Shown in pieces: positions 1 to 8,581 of a DNA stretch of 64,000 nt. The DNA lies in the NCBI GenBank assembly GCA_045649415.1, contig JAZRPY010000002.1, positions 45,612 through 109,611 of the forward strand, read 5' to 3'. The number at the start of each line of letters is the position of its first letter. Positions within the stretch are counted from its first letter, which is position 1. Source of the DNA: CAKSQL01 sp045649415 (GTDB taxonomy: Bacteria > Bacillota > Clostridia > UBA1381). Position numbers and translations under genes: made by a program. The notes under the pieces are model-generated. The model ran no database searches and had not been told where the DNA came from. It saw only the letters and a program-made list of their open reading frames with translations.

Positions 1-653
1 TTTTTGACCTCATTATACATTGTGTCAAGGTCATTTAGTGAGCATTTGCCTGTGTATCTGCAAAATTCGTGCATCGACATTCCACCAATATTGGTGATAC
101 TCCACGCAGCCACCTCGCTGTCACCATGCTCACCAATTATATAGGTGTGGCAATTTCTCGCATCAATTCCTGTGTGTCGGCTAATCATATACTTTAATCT
201 GGAGGTATCCAAAACAGTTCCAGATCCTAACACCTGATTTTTTGGCAGTCCCGAAAGCTTGTAGGTTACATAGGTTAGAATGTCCACAGGATTGGAAACA
301 GTTAATAAAATCACATCCTTGGGTGCGTATTTCATAATATTTTCCACCACATCCTTAGTTATTTCAACATTCTTTTTCAACAAATCAAGCCTTGATTCTC
401 CCGGAGCCTGATTTGCACCTGCAGTTATGATAACAATATCTGCATCAGTACATTCCGTGTAGTCACCTGCCCTTACCTTGACAGGCTTCACAAAGGATAC
501 TCCATGGGCAATGTCCAAAGCATCTCCCTCTGCCTTTGCTTTGTTGATGTCAATTATAACTATATCCGAAAAAAATCCTCCCAGCATAATTGTGAAGGCA
601 GTTGTTGAGCCTACATATCCTGCTCCCACTATAACAATTTTACCTCTGAACAT
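1..653 (-). CDS. ldh: L-lactate dehydrogenase, C-terminus beyond window edge
   Basis: Reduces pyruvate to L-lactate with NADH in the cytoplasm, a fermentation end step. About 217 of the usual roughly 315 residues are visible; the C-terminus runs off position 1. Visible motifs are the Rossmann glycine loop VGAGYVGS (residues about 9-16), ANQAPGESR (about 80-88), whose Gln is the residue that favours lactate over malate dehydrogenase, NPVD near 121, and the catalytic His in GEHGDS near 176. The ATG at 653 is preceded by AAGGGAG at good spacing. It is transcribed away from the folate operon, from which it is separated by about 290 bp that hold the other operon's promoter and riboswitch. Confidence 0.93.
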   Translation of the reverse strand, partial: MFRGKIVIVGAGYVGSTTAFTIMLGGFFSDIVIIDINKAKAEGDALDIAHGVSFVKPVKVRAGDYTECTDADIVIITAGANQAPGESRLDLLKKNVEITKDVVENIMKYAPKDVILLTVSNPVDILTYVTYKLSGLPKNQVLGSGTVLDTSRLKYMISRHTGIDARNCHTYIIGEHGDSEVAAWSITNIGGMSMHEFCRYTGKCSLNDLDTMYNEVK

Positions 654-729
654 TATATTTATCTCCCTTGATTTTTTTATTTATTATTTCACTTTTCTTT
701 TCAATTTATCCTTTTTTGTTGCATTTTCA

Positions 730-758
730 TTGACAAAAAAAATGAGTTGTGCTATAAT
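730..758 (+). promoter_or_regulatory. Sigma-A type promoter of folT-folC
   Basis: TTGACA at 730-735 and TATAAT at 753-758 are separated by exactly 17 bases, a consensus housekeeping promoter. Transcription should begin around 765, just upstream of the riboswitch aptamer. Confidence 0.85.
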
Positions 759-775
759 TTGTTTTGTTTAAAATA

Positions 776-878
776 AGCAAAGTAGAAATTCGCGCGTAAA
801 GTGAAATCGGGACGGGAAGTTGCCCGATTTACGAAAAGTCATATTGGGCTTGCGATGCGTTTTTCGCATTCCGTTGCT
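776..878 (+). promoter_or_regulatory. Tetrahydrofolate (THF) riboswitch
   Basis: The leader carries the conserved THF-aptamer stretches GTAG-AAATTCGCG and TAAAGTG, followed by a GC hairpin (AATCGGG / CCCGATT) and the late conserved CCGTTGCT. The closing stem is AGCAA (776-780) with TTGCT (874-878). Downstream, CTACAAAAA (about 877-885) can pair with TTTTTGTAG just before the ribosome binding site. That gives a plausible expression platform acting on folT translation or on transcript stability. The genes below it (folate transporter, folylpolyglutamate synthase) fit the ligand. Identification is by eye from the known consensus. Confidence 0.8.
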
Positions 879-942
879 ACAAAAACAGAGAGCTTTATAT
901 TTATTTCCTTTTTGTAGTAATGCTATAGAAAGGATTTTTTTA

Positions 943-1476
943 ATGAAGAAAAATATAACTACAAAGGACCTTGCCCGTCTTGGTATGCTTATTGCAATAA
1001 CTGTGATTTTAGGAATGTTTTTCACTATCCGTCCAACGCCGGCACTTAAAATTCCCACAAAATTTATATCCGTTTCAATCTCGGCTATGCTTTTTGGCCC
1101 TGTGTGGGGTGGAATTGTTGGTGGTTTGTCGGATTTGATTTCCTATGCCCTGAACCCTGTTGCAGGTGCACTTCTTCCTCAAATCACCGTGGTGGAATTT
1201 TTGTATGGCTTTACCTATGGACTTTTTTTGAAAAATGTGATTTCCTCAAAAAATGGTTATCTAAAAGGGTTTTTATGCGTGGTATTTCAGATGGTTTTTC
1301 TCCATGCATTACTCACAACCTATCTTTTAACCCCTGTATTTAATATGAATTTTATGCCATTGTTTATATCAAGAATACCCGGTTTTATTATAAACCTTTT
1401 ATTACAGATAATAGGAATTTTCTTTGTTATTAAATTTTCAGACAGGATACGGATGCTCGGGAAAGGGGATAATTAA
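943..1476 (+). CDS. folT: Folate ECF transporter substrate-binding subunit FolT
   Basis: Membrane S component of an energy-coupling-factor vitamin transporter, predicted to bind folate and work with a shared EcfA/A'/T module encoded elsewhere. The protein is 177 residues and almost entirely hydrophobic, with about six membrane segments. The N-terminal KDLARLGMLIAITVILGMF pattern and the IRPTPALKIP loop are typical of the FolT group. The ATG at 943 follows AAAGGA at 931-936; upstream in-frame starts lie inside the riboswitch and are unlikely. It abuts folC with no gap and shares its transcript. The substrate is inferred from the THF riboswitch and folC; family membership is clearer than specificity. 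Confidence 0.85.
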   Translation: MKKNITTKDLARLGMLIAITVILGMFFTIRPTPALKIPTKFISVSISAMLFGPVWGGIVGGLSDLISYALNPVAGALLPQITVVEFLYGFTYGLFLKNVISSKNGYLKGFLCVVFQMVFLHALLTTYLLTPVFNMNFMPLFISRIPGFIINLLLQIIGIFFVIKFSDRIRMLGKGDN

Positions 1477-2733
1477 ATGCAGGGCAATAAATTCATTCAA
1501 TATGCCAATAGCTTTCAGGCAATTGCACGACTTGAGCTTGAGGGTATCACCCGACTTCTTGACTACCTTTCGCATCCCGAAAAGGACTTGAAGTTTGTTC
1601 ATGTTGCAGGCACCAATGGAAAAGGCTCGGTTTGTGCATTCCTTCAGGAAATTTTCACCCACGATGGTCTGAAATGTGGCAAATACACCTCTCCCAATAT
1701 GGTGAGTGTGTGCGAAAGAATATCAATTAACGGGGAAAATATAAATGAGCAGGAATTAAATGGGCTTTTAAAAAAGGTGGAAAAATTCTCTCTTTTAACC
1801 CAGAAGGATTTAGGCACTTCTCCTACCCAATTTGAAATATGGACTGCTGCTGCCTTTTACTATTTCAAAGAGAAAAAATGTGATGTTGTGATTTTAGAAA
1901 CAGGTCTTGGTGGAGAAAGGGATGCAACAAATGTTATCCCCACACCTCTTGCCTCGGTAATTACACATATCGACATAGACCACACAGAGTATCTGGGAAA
2001 TAGTATGTGTGAAATTGCAAAAGCCAAGGCAGGAATTATAAAGGAAAATGGTATAACCATCGCCTGTGGTCAGTACCCTGAGGCATTAAAGGTTATTGAG
2101 GATAGCTGCAAAGAAAAAAATAACCCATTGTATATTGCATCTGCTCCCATAATCCACTCGCCCACAGGCACTAACGAGATGTTTTCATATAAGGGTATAG
2201 AAAATCTCCAATCGGGAATTTCAGGTCTTCACCAGATAGAAAATGCATGTGTTGCTATCGAGGTAGCACTAAAGCTTGGTGCATCCGAAGAGGCAATCCG
2301 ATATGGAATAGAAAATGCAAGAAATATGGGCAGATTTGAGATTATATCCCAAACCCCCACTATAATTTTTGATGGTGCTCACAATCCCGATGGTATGAAT
2401 TCATTAGTAAATTCTCTCAAACGCTATTATCCCGATAAAAAACCCACCTTTGTTATGGGCTTTATGAGAGACAAGGACATTTCCTCAGCACTCAAGAATA
2501 TTACTGATGCTTATGAAAAACCAAAAGCATATGCAGTATCGGTTTTAAATAACCCAAGAGCTGCAACAAGCGAGGAGCTTTCAAAAGTTCTGAACCAATC
2601 AGGAATTGATGCTACTCCCTGTGATAATATTACAATTGCTATAGAAAAAGCAACAGAAAGTAATGATTTGGTTGCTATATGTGGCTCACTTTATTTATAC
2701 AAAGATTTATACGATAATAACTTAATAAATTAA
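1477..2733 (+). CDS. folC: Folylpolyglutamate synthase / dihydrofolate synthase
   Basis: Cytoplasmic Mur-ligase-like enzyme that adds glutamate to folates with ATP, trapping them in the cell; many homologues also make dihydrofolate. At 418 residues it has normal family length. Visible motifs are the P-loop GTNGKGSV (about 45-52), LETGLGGERDATN, ITHIDIDHTEYLG and the C-terminal-domain motif IFDGAHNPDGM. The ATG directly follows the folT stop codon, with GGGAAAGGGG as ribosome binding site inside the end of folT, so the two are translationally coupled. Pairing a folate importer with polyglutamylation under one riboswitch points to folate salvage. Confidence 0.93.
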   Translation: MQGNKFIQYANSFQAIARLELEGITRLLDYLSHPEKDLKFVHVAGTNGKGSVCAFLQEIFTHDGLKCGKYTSPNMVSVCERISINGENINEQELNGLLKKVEKFSLLTQKDLGTSPTQFEIWTAAAFYYFKEKKCDVVILETGLGGERDATNVIPTPLASVITHIDIDHTEYLGNSMCEIAKAKAGIIKENGITIACGQYPEALKVIEDSCKEKNNPLYIASAPIIHSPTGTNEMFSYKGIENLQSGISGLHQIENACVAIEVALKLGASEEAIRYGIENARNMGRFEIISQTPTIIFDGAHNPDGMNSLVNSLKRYYPDKKPTFVMGFMRDKDISSALKNITDAYEKPKAYAVSVLNNPRAATSEELSKVLNQSGIDATPCDNITIAIEKATESNDLVAICGSLYLYKDLYDNNLIN

Positions 2734-2739
2734 GACTAA

Positions 2740-2768
2740 AAAAAGACGGATATAAAATCCGTCTTTTT
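2740..2768. terminator. Bidirectional intrinsic terminator
   Basis: A 12-bp stem AAAAAGACGGAT / ATCCGTCTTTTT with a 5-base loop has a T tract on each strand. It lies between the convergent folC and the small membrane protein gene, whose stop codon overlaps its edge. Confidence 0.9.
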
Positions 2769-3318
2769 AGCTTAGTAGATAAGAATATTTTCCGAATAAT
2801 TCAATTCCCTTTGAAATTTCAGTTGAAGAAAATCTTGTTCTTAAATAGTTTTTCATTTCTCTTCTTTCTTCTCTTGTGAGTCCATCATTTAACAGTCCTA
2901 AAAGATACCCCACATCCACTCGTGATGCAAAATTTTTCCCTATTTTCATATCCTCAGAATCTATATTGTTAATAATATCATCATACTTTTCCTCTGCAGT
3001 TTTAGGAGGCTTTGTGCCTTCCTCCTTTTCCTTTTTCACGCTCTCAATCATTTCTAAGAGCTCTCGTGCTTTATCAGGCTCCTCTTCATTGATAAACTTC
3101 TGCATTTCCTCATCCTTCAGGATTTGTTCAACCTCCTCCATAAGAACACCCACTGCCTTTGAAAGTTCTGTGTCCTTTTCAGGTGTTGAATTCAATTGCT
3201 CTATTATTTTTGGCTTTATTGAAAACTGATAGATACAGGTTACACCTATTCCCAACACCAAAAATAATGATACTATAACTATTAAAACTATTAACCATAC
3301 CCTTTTTTTCTTTGCCAT
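2767..3318 (-). CDS. Hypothetical single-pass membrane protein
   Basis: I do not recognise this 183-residue protein. It starts with a short basic stretch (MAKKKR) and one strong hydrophobic segment (about 7-29) without an obvious cleavage site, suggesting an N-terminal anchor with the rest outside the cell. The remainder is highly charged, rich in Glu and Lys, and probably helical or coiled-coil from about 45 to 105, with a C-terminal helical region containing REERREMKNYLRTRF. The ATG at 3318 has AAGGAT upstream. It is a lone gene convergent with folC. No function can be assigned. Confidence 0.75.
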   Translation of the reverse strand: MAKKKRVWLIVLIVIVSLFLVLGIGVTCIYQFSIKPKIIEQLNSTPEKDTELSKAVGVLMEEVEQILKDEEMQKFINEEEPDKARELLEMIESVKKEKEEGTKPPKTAEEKYDDIINNIDSEDMKIGKNFASRVDVGYLLGLLNDGLTREERREMKNYLRTRFSSTEISKGIELFGKYSYLLS

Positions 3319-3481
3319 TTTATATCAATCCTTATGTTTTTCTTCTTTTGATTATATCATATATTTTCAAGGTTTACAAGAATGTCTCTTAATTTTATTT
3401 GACTTATTTTAAAATTAGATATATAATATTTTAAACTAAAGAAATACTAACTAATGAAAAAAACAAAAAGGAGCCTTTTTT

Positions 3482-4369
3482 GTGTTACAGTTTAAAGAAA
3501 TAGAAATAGAGGACAAAGCGCTTGTTGAATCGGTGCTTAAAAATCACCCCAGGCACTCTCTTGAATATAATTTTACAACCCTTTTTATATGGGGAAACAT
3601 TATAAATATGAAAATATGCTACCATGGGGGGTGGCTATATGTTTCAGCAAAAAAAGATAATCCTTCCTTCCTTTTCCCTGCTGGGACAGGGGATATCAAA
3701 GTAGCATTAGATACACTTTTGGGCTATTGTGAAGAAAACGGATTTTTGATGAATTTTCATAGTCTTAGTAAAGAAGAGGCAGAGCTTTTAGATAGCATTT
3801 ATCCTGATTGCTACACCTTTGTGGAGAACAGGAATTCTGCAGATTATGTCTATTCTGAGGAAAGACTTCGCACTCTCAAGGGTAAGAAATTGTCGTCAAA
3901 GAGAAATCATATAAACAAATTCATTGAGGAAAATCCTGACTGGTGCTATGAGGATATGACCGAATCCAATATTGAAGAGGCAATCAATATGCACAAGGTA
4001 TGGTGTCAGAGATCAGGCTGTGCTGAAAATAAAAGTCTTGCTGATGAAACCTGTGCAGTCCGTCTTGCGTTTAAATATTTTAAGCCTCTTGGTCTTAAAG
4101 GTGGCATTCTCAAAGCCAACAACGAGGTGGTTGCCTTTTCAATCGGTGACCCTCTTAATGACAACACCTTTTTAGTGCATATCGAAAAGGCGCACCCACA
4201 TATTCGTGGTGCATATCCAATGATAAATCAGCAATTTGTTATCCATAATTGTGGTGGCTACGAATTTATAAATCGTGAGGATGACACAGGTGACGAGGGC
4301 TTGAGAAAATCAAAGCTATCCTATCAGCCATATGCAATTATAACAAAATTCGATGCCATAAGAAAATAA
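3482..4369 (+). CDS. DUF2156 (phosphatidylglycerol lysyltransferase-like) protein
   Basis: A 295-residue protein resembling the DUF2156 family, which has a GNAT-like fold related to the C-terminal aminoacyl-transferase domain of MprF. Family features visible are the N-terminal HSLEYNFTTLFIWG region, the GKKLSSKRNHINKFIEENPDW stretch near 140, and the C-terminal QQFVIHNCGGYEFINREDDTGDEGLRKSK segment typical of this group. There are no membrane helices, so it lacks the flippase half of MprF. The likely start is GTG at 3482, eight bases after AAGGAG. It lies 27 bp upstream of comEC and may share its transcript. The substrate is unknown. Confidence 0.8.
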   Translation: MLQFKEIEIEDKALVESVLKNHPRHSLEYNFTTLFIWGNIINMKICYHGGWLYVSAKKDNPSFLFPAGTGDIKVALDTLLGYCEENGFLMNFHSLSKEEAELLDSIYPDCYTFVENRNSADYVYSEERLRTLKGKKLSSKRNHINKFIEENPDWCYEDMTESNIEEAINMHKVWCQRSGCAENKSLADETCAVRLAFKYFKPLGLKGGILKANNEVVAFSIGDPLNDNTFLVHIEKAHPHIRGAYPMINQQFVIHNCGGYEFINREDDTGDEGLRKSKLSYQPYAIITKFDAIRK

Positions 4370-4396
4370 TATATCAAAAGAAAAAAAACATAAATT

Positions 4397-6706
4397 ATGA
4401 AGTCTATAAGTTTTAAATTTACTCTATGTCTTATTTTAGGAATATTTTTAGGTGCTTTTATTTCCTTTGATAATACTCTTATTTTTGTATTATCATTTTT
4501 TATAGTATCACTTATATTGAAGCTTGCTTTTAAAAAGCAGGCTTTTTTCCGTTGTGTCATTGTATTTTTGATTGGCTTTGGGATATTTTCATACCATTAT
4601 TCTATGTCCGATAACATTCGTTCTGCATCCGAATTTAAGGAAAAGTATGTGACCGTCTATGGAATAGTTTATGATATGCCACAGGAATATGAGGACTACA
4701 CAAGCTACATATTAAGAGTTCGTCGCATTGACTATAAAAACAAAACTCATATGGTTGAGGAAAATATAGTTTTTAATGATTCTAAAAAGTATGAATTTGG
4801 TGACTCTGTAAGGGCTGAAGGCTTTCTAAACACCTTCTCCACCTCCCTTAACCATGGTGATTTTGACAGCGCCAGAAGTCACAAGGCAAAGGATATTTAT
4901 TTTAAAATGTATGCATATGATTCCCGTCTTAGTGATACCAAATTTAAATGCTATAAGCTTACATATTTTATAAATTCCATAAAGAATATAATATGCAAAA
5001 AGGTGGATAATAGCTACACAAGTGACTCTGCCGCAATTATGAAGGCAGTTTTAACAGGCTCGGATTCTCATTTTTCGCCCGAGTTTCGTGACACCCTGAA
5101 CAAAAGCAACACTATGCGTCTTTTTTATCCTGCCTATGTGCACATTTTTATAATTGTTTCTATGGTGGGATTATTGAGTAATATCATAAAAAGGAATAAA
5201 CGACAAGCTATGTTGATTGTACTTTTGTTTTTGTATGCCATATATAGCTCAGACCGTCCATATATCTTAAAGACAGTGATACTTTTATCCATTCTTTATC
5301 TTTTAAGAATGAAGCTTGGTTACTCCAATTATATTACCTCCCTTTCAATAACTATAGGAATACTGCTTCTTGACGAGCCTCTGCTTTTATATCATACAGG
5401 CTTTGTTTTATCAGTTTCTGCCAATATACTTATCTACTATTTTGTACCTTTATTATCCAATCGGCTTACATATATAAAACCCTATAGCGTTAAAAGATAT
5501 ATAGCTTTGTGGCTAACCCTCACAATTGGTATGTTGCCACTTCAGGCATATTATTTTTACTCCACCTCACCATATTCGATGCTTCTTAGCTTTTTATATA
5601 TGCCAATACTGAGTGCATTATTTATACTTGAGCCTGTAAATATGCTTTTATCGGGAACACTTGTGTCACCTTTTTCCTTTATCAGCAACGGTCTTTTATA
5701 CTTTATGAAGCACCTTCCAAAATATGTTACCAAGTTACCCTTTTACACAATCAATATAAAGCGTCCACACATATTGGCAATTGTGTTTTTCTATCTCGGT
5801 TTATTCCTTTTATATAGACTCATTGAAGCAAGACGAAAGGATAAAACTCCCGAAAAGCTTGCAGCTTTTCTTATGTGTGGAATATTGGTATTTGGTACTG
5901 TAAGCCTCTTTATGAATAAGAACAACCTAACCATAAGCTTTGTAAATGTTGGTCAGGGTGACGGTGCTGTTTTATCCATACCCTTTAATGAAACAATAAT
6001 CATTGACGGTGGTGGAAGCACTGAAAAAGATGGCTACGACTATGGCGAAAAAGTATTTTTACCATACCTGAGGCGTGAAGGTTATACAAATATTGATTTG
6101 GCAATTGTGTCACATTACCACAGCGACCACACAAGAGGCATAATTGCCGCAATGAAATATTTAAATGTTAAAGAGGTTTTGATTCCTGATTGTATGGAAA
6201 ACAACGAATACAGGCTTGAAATCGAGAAAATTGCAAGAGATAAGAATATTAAAATTACAAAGCTTGATGCAGGTCACATCATCTCACATAAATCAGGGCT
6301 GACTTTGAAAATAATATCTCCCAACGAAAAAGATTTAAGGGCAGTAAATGAGAATAACACCTCTTACTCAATCAAAGCAGAATATTTCAATAGCTCTGTA
6401 TTATTTACAGGTGATATAACAGCAAATATCGAAACCAAGCATTCTGGCGAGTGGGGTAAATGCGACATTTTAAAGGTTGCTCACCACGGTTCTGCCTCCT
6501 CTTCACACATGTATTTTCTTAAAGAGGTTTCTCCTGAGGTGGCAATTATAAGCGTAGGCGAGAATAATCCATATTTCCTTCCCTCCACCAAGACCTTAAA
6601 ACGATTTGAAGATATGAACATCCCTGTCTATCGAACAGACAAGAATGGTGATATTACCGTAACTATTAAAAAAAATAGCTACTACTCTATCAATACATAT
6701 AAATAA
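4397..6706 (+). CDS. comEC: DNA internalization / competence protein ComEC (Rec2)
   Basis: Membrane channel that passes single-stranded DNA into the cell during natural transformation. The 769-residue protein shows the expected order: N-terminal hydrophobic helices, a soluble OB-like DUF4131 region (about 70-180), the multi-helix Competence domain (about 230-500), and a C-terminal metallo-beta-lactamase-like domain with VNVGQGDG (about 516), SHYHSDH (about 571) and LKVAHHGSAS (about 691). The metal ligands are intact. The ATG at 4397 has only a weak purine-rich ribosome binding site. A comF homologue lies at 30 kb, but no other uptake genes are in the window, so active competence cannot be judged. 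Confidence 0.92.
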   Translation: MKSISFKFTLCLILGIFLGAFISFDNTLIFVLSFFIVSLILKLAFKKQAFFRCVIVFLIGFGIFSYHYSMSDNIRSASEFKEKYVTVYGIVYDMPQEYEDYTSYILRVRRIDYKNKTHMVEENIVFNDSKKYEFGDSVRAEGFLNTFSTSLNHGDFDSARSHKAKDIYFKMYAYDSRLSDTKFKCYKLTYFINSIKNIICKKVDNSYTSDSAAIMKAVLTGSDSHFSPEFRDTLNKSNTMRLFYPAYVHIFIIVSMVGLLSNIIKRNKRQAMLIVLLFLYAIYSSDRPYILKTVILLSILYLLRMKLGYSNYITSLSITIGILLLDEPLLLYHTGFVLSVSANILIYYFVPLLSNRLTYIKPYSVKRYIALWLTLTIGMLPLQAYYFYSTSPYSMLLSFLYMPILSALFILEPVNMLLSGTLVSPFSFISNGLLYFMKHLPKYVTKLPFYTINIKRPHILAIVFFYLGLFLLYRLIEARRKDKTPEKLAAFLMCGILVFGTVSLFMNKNNLTISFVNVGQGDGAVLSIPFNETIIIDGGGSTEKDGYDYGEKVFLPYLRREGYTNIDLAIVSHYHSDHTRGIIAAMKYLNVKEVLIPDCMENNEYRLEIEKIARDKNIKITKLDAGHIISHKSGLTLKIISPNEKDLRAVNENNTSYSIKAEYFNSSVLFTGDITANIETKHSGEWGKCDILKVAHHGSASSSHMYFLKEVSPEVAIISVGENNPYFLPSTKTLKRFEDMNIPVYRTDKNGDITVTIKKNSYYSINTYK

Positions 6707-6734
6707 TCCCAAGGGCGTAACCCTTGGGATTATT
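6702..6734. terminator. Bidirectional intrinsic terminator
   Basis: A 14-bp stem AATAATCCCAAGGG / CCCTTGGGATTATT with loop CGTAA is followed by a T run. It separates the convergent comEC and eno genes and begins inside the comEC stop region. Confidence 0.92.
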
Positions 6735-6737
6735 TTT

Positions 6738-8009
6738 TTACAAACCATATTGTGCTATATGCGAAAGCTGTTGTTCTATTCTTAAAAGTTGATTATATTT
6801 TGCAACACGGTCAGTTCTTGATGGTGCACCTGTTTTTATCTGGCTTGCATTTGTTGCCACTGCAATATCTGCAATGGTGGCATCCTCTGTTTCACCACTT
6901 CTGTGGGATATAACTGCAGTATATCCATTTTTGTGTGCCATTTCAACTGCATCAAGTGACTCGGAAAGCGTTCCTATCTGATTGACCTTTACCAATATTG
7001 AATTACCAATTCCAAGCTCAATTCCCTTTTTTAATCTTTCTGGATTGGTAACAAACAAATCATCTCCCACAAGCTGAACTTTATCTCCAAGTCTTTTGGT
7101 GAGCTTTTGCCAACCCTCCCAATCCTCCTCAGCCAGAGCATCTTCAATTGAGAATATGGGGTATTTACTAACCAACCCTTCCCAATACTCAATCATTTCA
7201 TCACTTGTTCTTGTCTTTCCCGACTTTGGCATTTTATATGTTCCGTCTGCACTCATCCATTCACTTGAGGCAGCGTCAATGGCTATTTTAAAGTCCTCAC
7301 CTGTTTTATAGCCTGCATTTTCGATTGCCTTCACAATCCATTCAAGTGCTTCCTCATCCTCCTTTAAATCAGGAGCAAAGCCTCCCTCATCACCTACCGA
7401 GGTGGTGTTGCCATTTTCAGATAGCAATGCCTTCAGGCTATGAAACACCTCAACAGATTGCCTTAACCCTTCCTTAAAGCAAGATGCTCCCACAGGCATA
7501 ATCATAAATTCTTGAATATCAACATTGTTGTTGGCGTGTGCACCACCATTTAGTATGTTCATCATTGGTACAGGAAGCTTTTTACCATTAGTTCCTCCAA
7601 TATATCGATAAAAAGGGATTTTTAAGCTATTTGCCGCCGCCTTTGCAGTTGCCAGGGATACTGCCAATATTGCATTTGCACCAAGCATTTCCTTATTGGG
7701 AGTCCCATCTAAAACACACATCTGCTTATCAACGGCTCTCTGGTCCAGAACATTCATACCCAAAAGTGCATCTGCAATTTTTGTATTCACATTTTCAACT
7801 GCATTTTTAACGCCCTTTCCAAGATACCTCTTTCTATCTCCGTCACGAAGCTCTATCGCCTCAAAGGCACCTGTTGAAGCACCCGATGGAACTATTGCTC
7901 TTCCCATTCCATACTCGGTGTAAACCTCTGCCTCCACTGTGGGATTACCTCTTGAATCCAACACCTCTCTTGCAAACACATCCGTGATTTCTATATACTG
8001 CTTAAACAT
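6738..8009 (-). CDS. eno: Enolase (phosphopyruvate hydratase)
   Basis: Converts 2-phosphoglycerate to phosphoenolpyruvate in glycolysis, a Mg-dependent cytoplasmic enzyme. The 423-residue length is normal. Visible motifs are REVLDSRGNPTVE, the mobile loop PSGASTGAFEA (about 42-52), the metal ligand region SIEDALAEEDW, VGDDLFVTN, the catalytic Lys in LVKVNQIGTLSES and SHRSGETED near the C-terminus. The ATG at 8009 follows GAGGGGAA. It is convergent with comEC and divergent from the phosphofructokinase remnant and the hexose-phosphate mutase, so this is a glycolytic neighbourhood. Confidence 0.97.
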   Translation of the reverse strand: MFKQYIEITDVFAREVLDSRGNPTVEAEVYTEYGMGRAIVPSGASTGAFEAIELRDGDRKRYLGKGVKNAVENVNTKIADALLGMNVLDQRAVDKQMCVLDGTPNKEMLGANAILAVSLATAKAAANSLKIPFYRYIGGTNGKKLPVPMMNILNGGAHANNNVDIQEFMIMPVGASCFKEGLRQSVEVFHSLKALLSENGNTTSVGDEGGFAPDLKEDEEALEWIVKAIENAGYKTGEDFKIAIDAASSEWMSADGTYKMPKSGKTRTSDEMIEYWEGLVSKYPIFSIEDALAEEDWEGWQKLTKRLGDKVQLVGDDLFVTNPERLKKGIELGIGNSILVKVNQIGTLSESLDAVEMAHKNGYTAVISHRSGETEDATIADIAVATNASQIKTGAPSRTDRVAKYNQLLRIEQQLSHIAQYGL

Positions 8010-8111
8010 AAAATTCCCCTCTCTTTTTTTGTTTCTTTATATAGCTTTTCCTGATTTGGAATAATTATGCTATTAAAAAAGGAAAATATTTTTGTCTTGG
8101 TTGCTTTTTCA

Positions 8112-8140
8112 TTGACTTTTAATTCTCTTTTTTATATAAT
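8112..8140 (+). promoter_or_regulatory. Promoter in front of a decayed gene
   Basis: TTGACT (8112-8117), 17 bases, TATAAT (8135-8140): a near-consensus promoter pointing into the phosphofructokinase remnant. The predicted start, around 8147, lies within the first recognisable bases of the pseudogene. Confidence 0.7.
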
Positions 8141-8144
8141 ATAG

Positions 8145-8503
8145 GTGATAAAATACTTTCTGGAGAAAAAAAACAGAGAGCTTTTAAAAACTACTTCTGC
8201 TGCCTTCTTAGGCTCTTGCCGATTAAAGCTTCCCGAGGCTGACAAGGACAAAGATGTATATGAAAAGATTTTTAATACTTTGGAAAAGCTGAATATAGTA
8301 TTGAGATTGTTGAAAACGAAATTTCAGGGATTGCCAATATAGAAAAATGTGTTCCTGATAGCTTCATATCAGCCCACTCAAATGATGTGACAGAGGAATG
8401 TATGAATTATTTAAGACCACTGATATTAGGTGAAACCACACCTATATATAAAGACGGTGTACCCGAGCATATTTCCCTCTACCAAGATAATTTCACAATA
8501 TAA
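8145..8503 (+). pseudogene. Remnant of PPi-dependent 6-phosphofructokinase
   Basis: Two frames carry pieces of one enzyme. Frame one (from 8145) reads ELLKTTSAAFLGSCRLKL then DVYEKIFNTLEKLNI, matching the region before the substrate-binding GGNDS motif of clostridial diphosphate-fructose-6-phosphate phosphotransferase. Another frame (from about 8288) reads SGIANIEKCVPDSFIS, NDVTEECMNYLRPLILGE and YKDGVPEHISL, which match its extreme C-terminus and end at TAA 8501-8503. The N-terminal roughly 65 residues and some 250 central residues, including all catalytic motifs, are gone, and the two pieces are out of frame. It cannot be functional. It lies between eno and a sugar-phosphate mutase. The family match is from memory of conserved segments. 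Confidence 0.72.
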
Positions 8504-8515
8504 TTCGACAAAACT

Positions 8516-8549
8516 TCCCATTGAAATATGCTTTCATTGGGAGTATAAT
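8516..8549 (+). promoter_or_regulatory. Promoter with overlapping inverted repeat (possible operator)
   Basis: TTGAAA (8521-8526), 17 bases and TATAAT (8544-8549) form a good promoter for the mutase gene. An 11-bp imperfect inverted repeat, TCCCATTGAAA / TTTCATTGGGA around TATGC (8516-8542), covers the -35 box and the spacer. A dyad there is placed as a repressor operator would be. It could also be a weak hairpin ending transcription from the remnant gene. Confidence 0.6.
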
Positions 8550-8581
8550 AAAAATATAAACTATGAAAGGGTGACTTTTTA

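Noticed and set aside
8145..8342. A 65-codon gene starting GTG at 8145
   Set aside because: It would begin before the predicted transcript start and carries only a broken piece of phosphofructokinase followed by out-of-frame residues; called as pseudogene instead.
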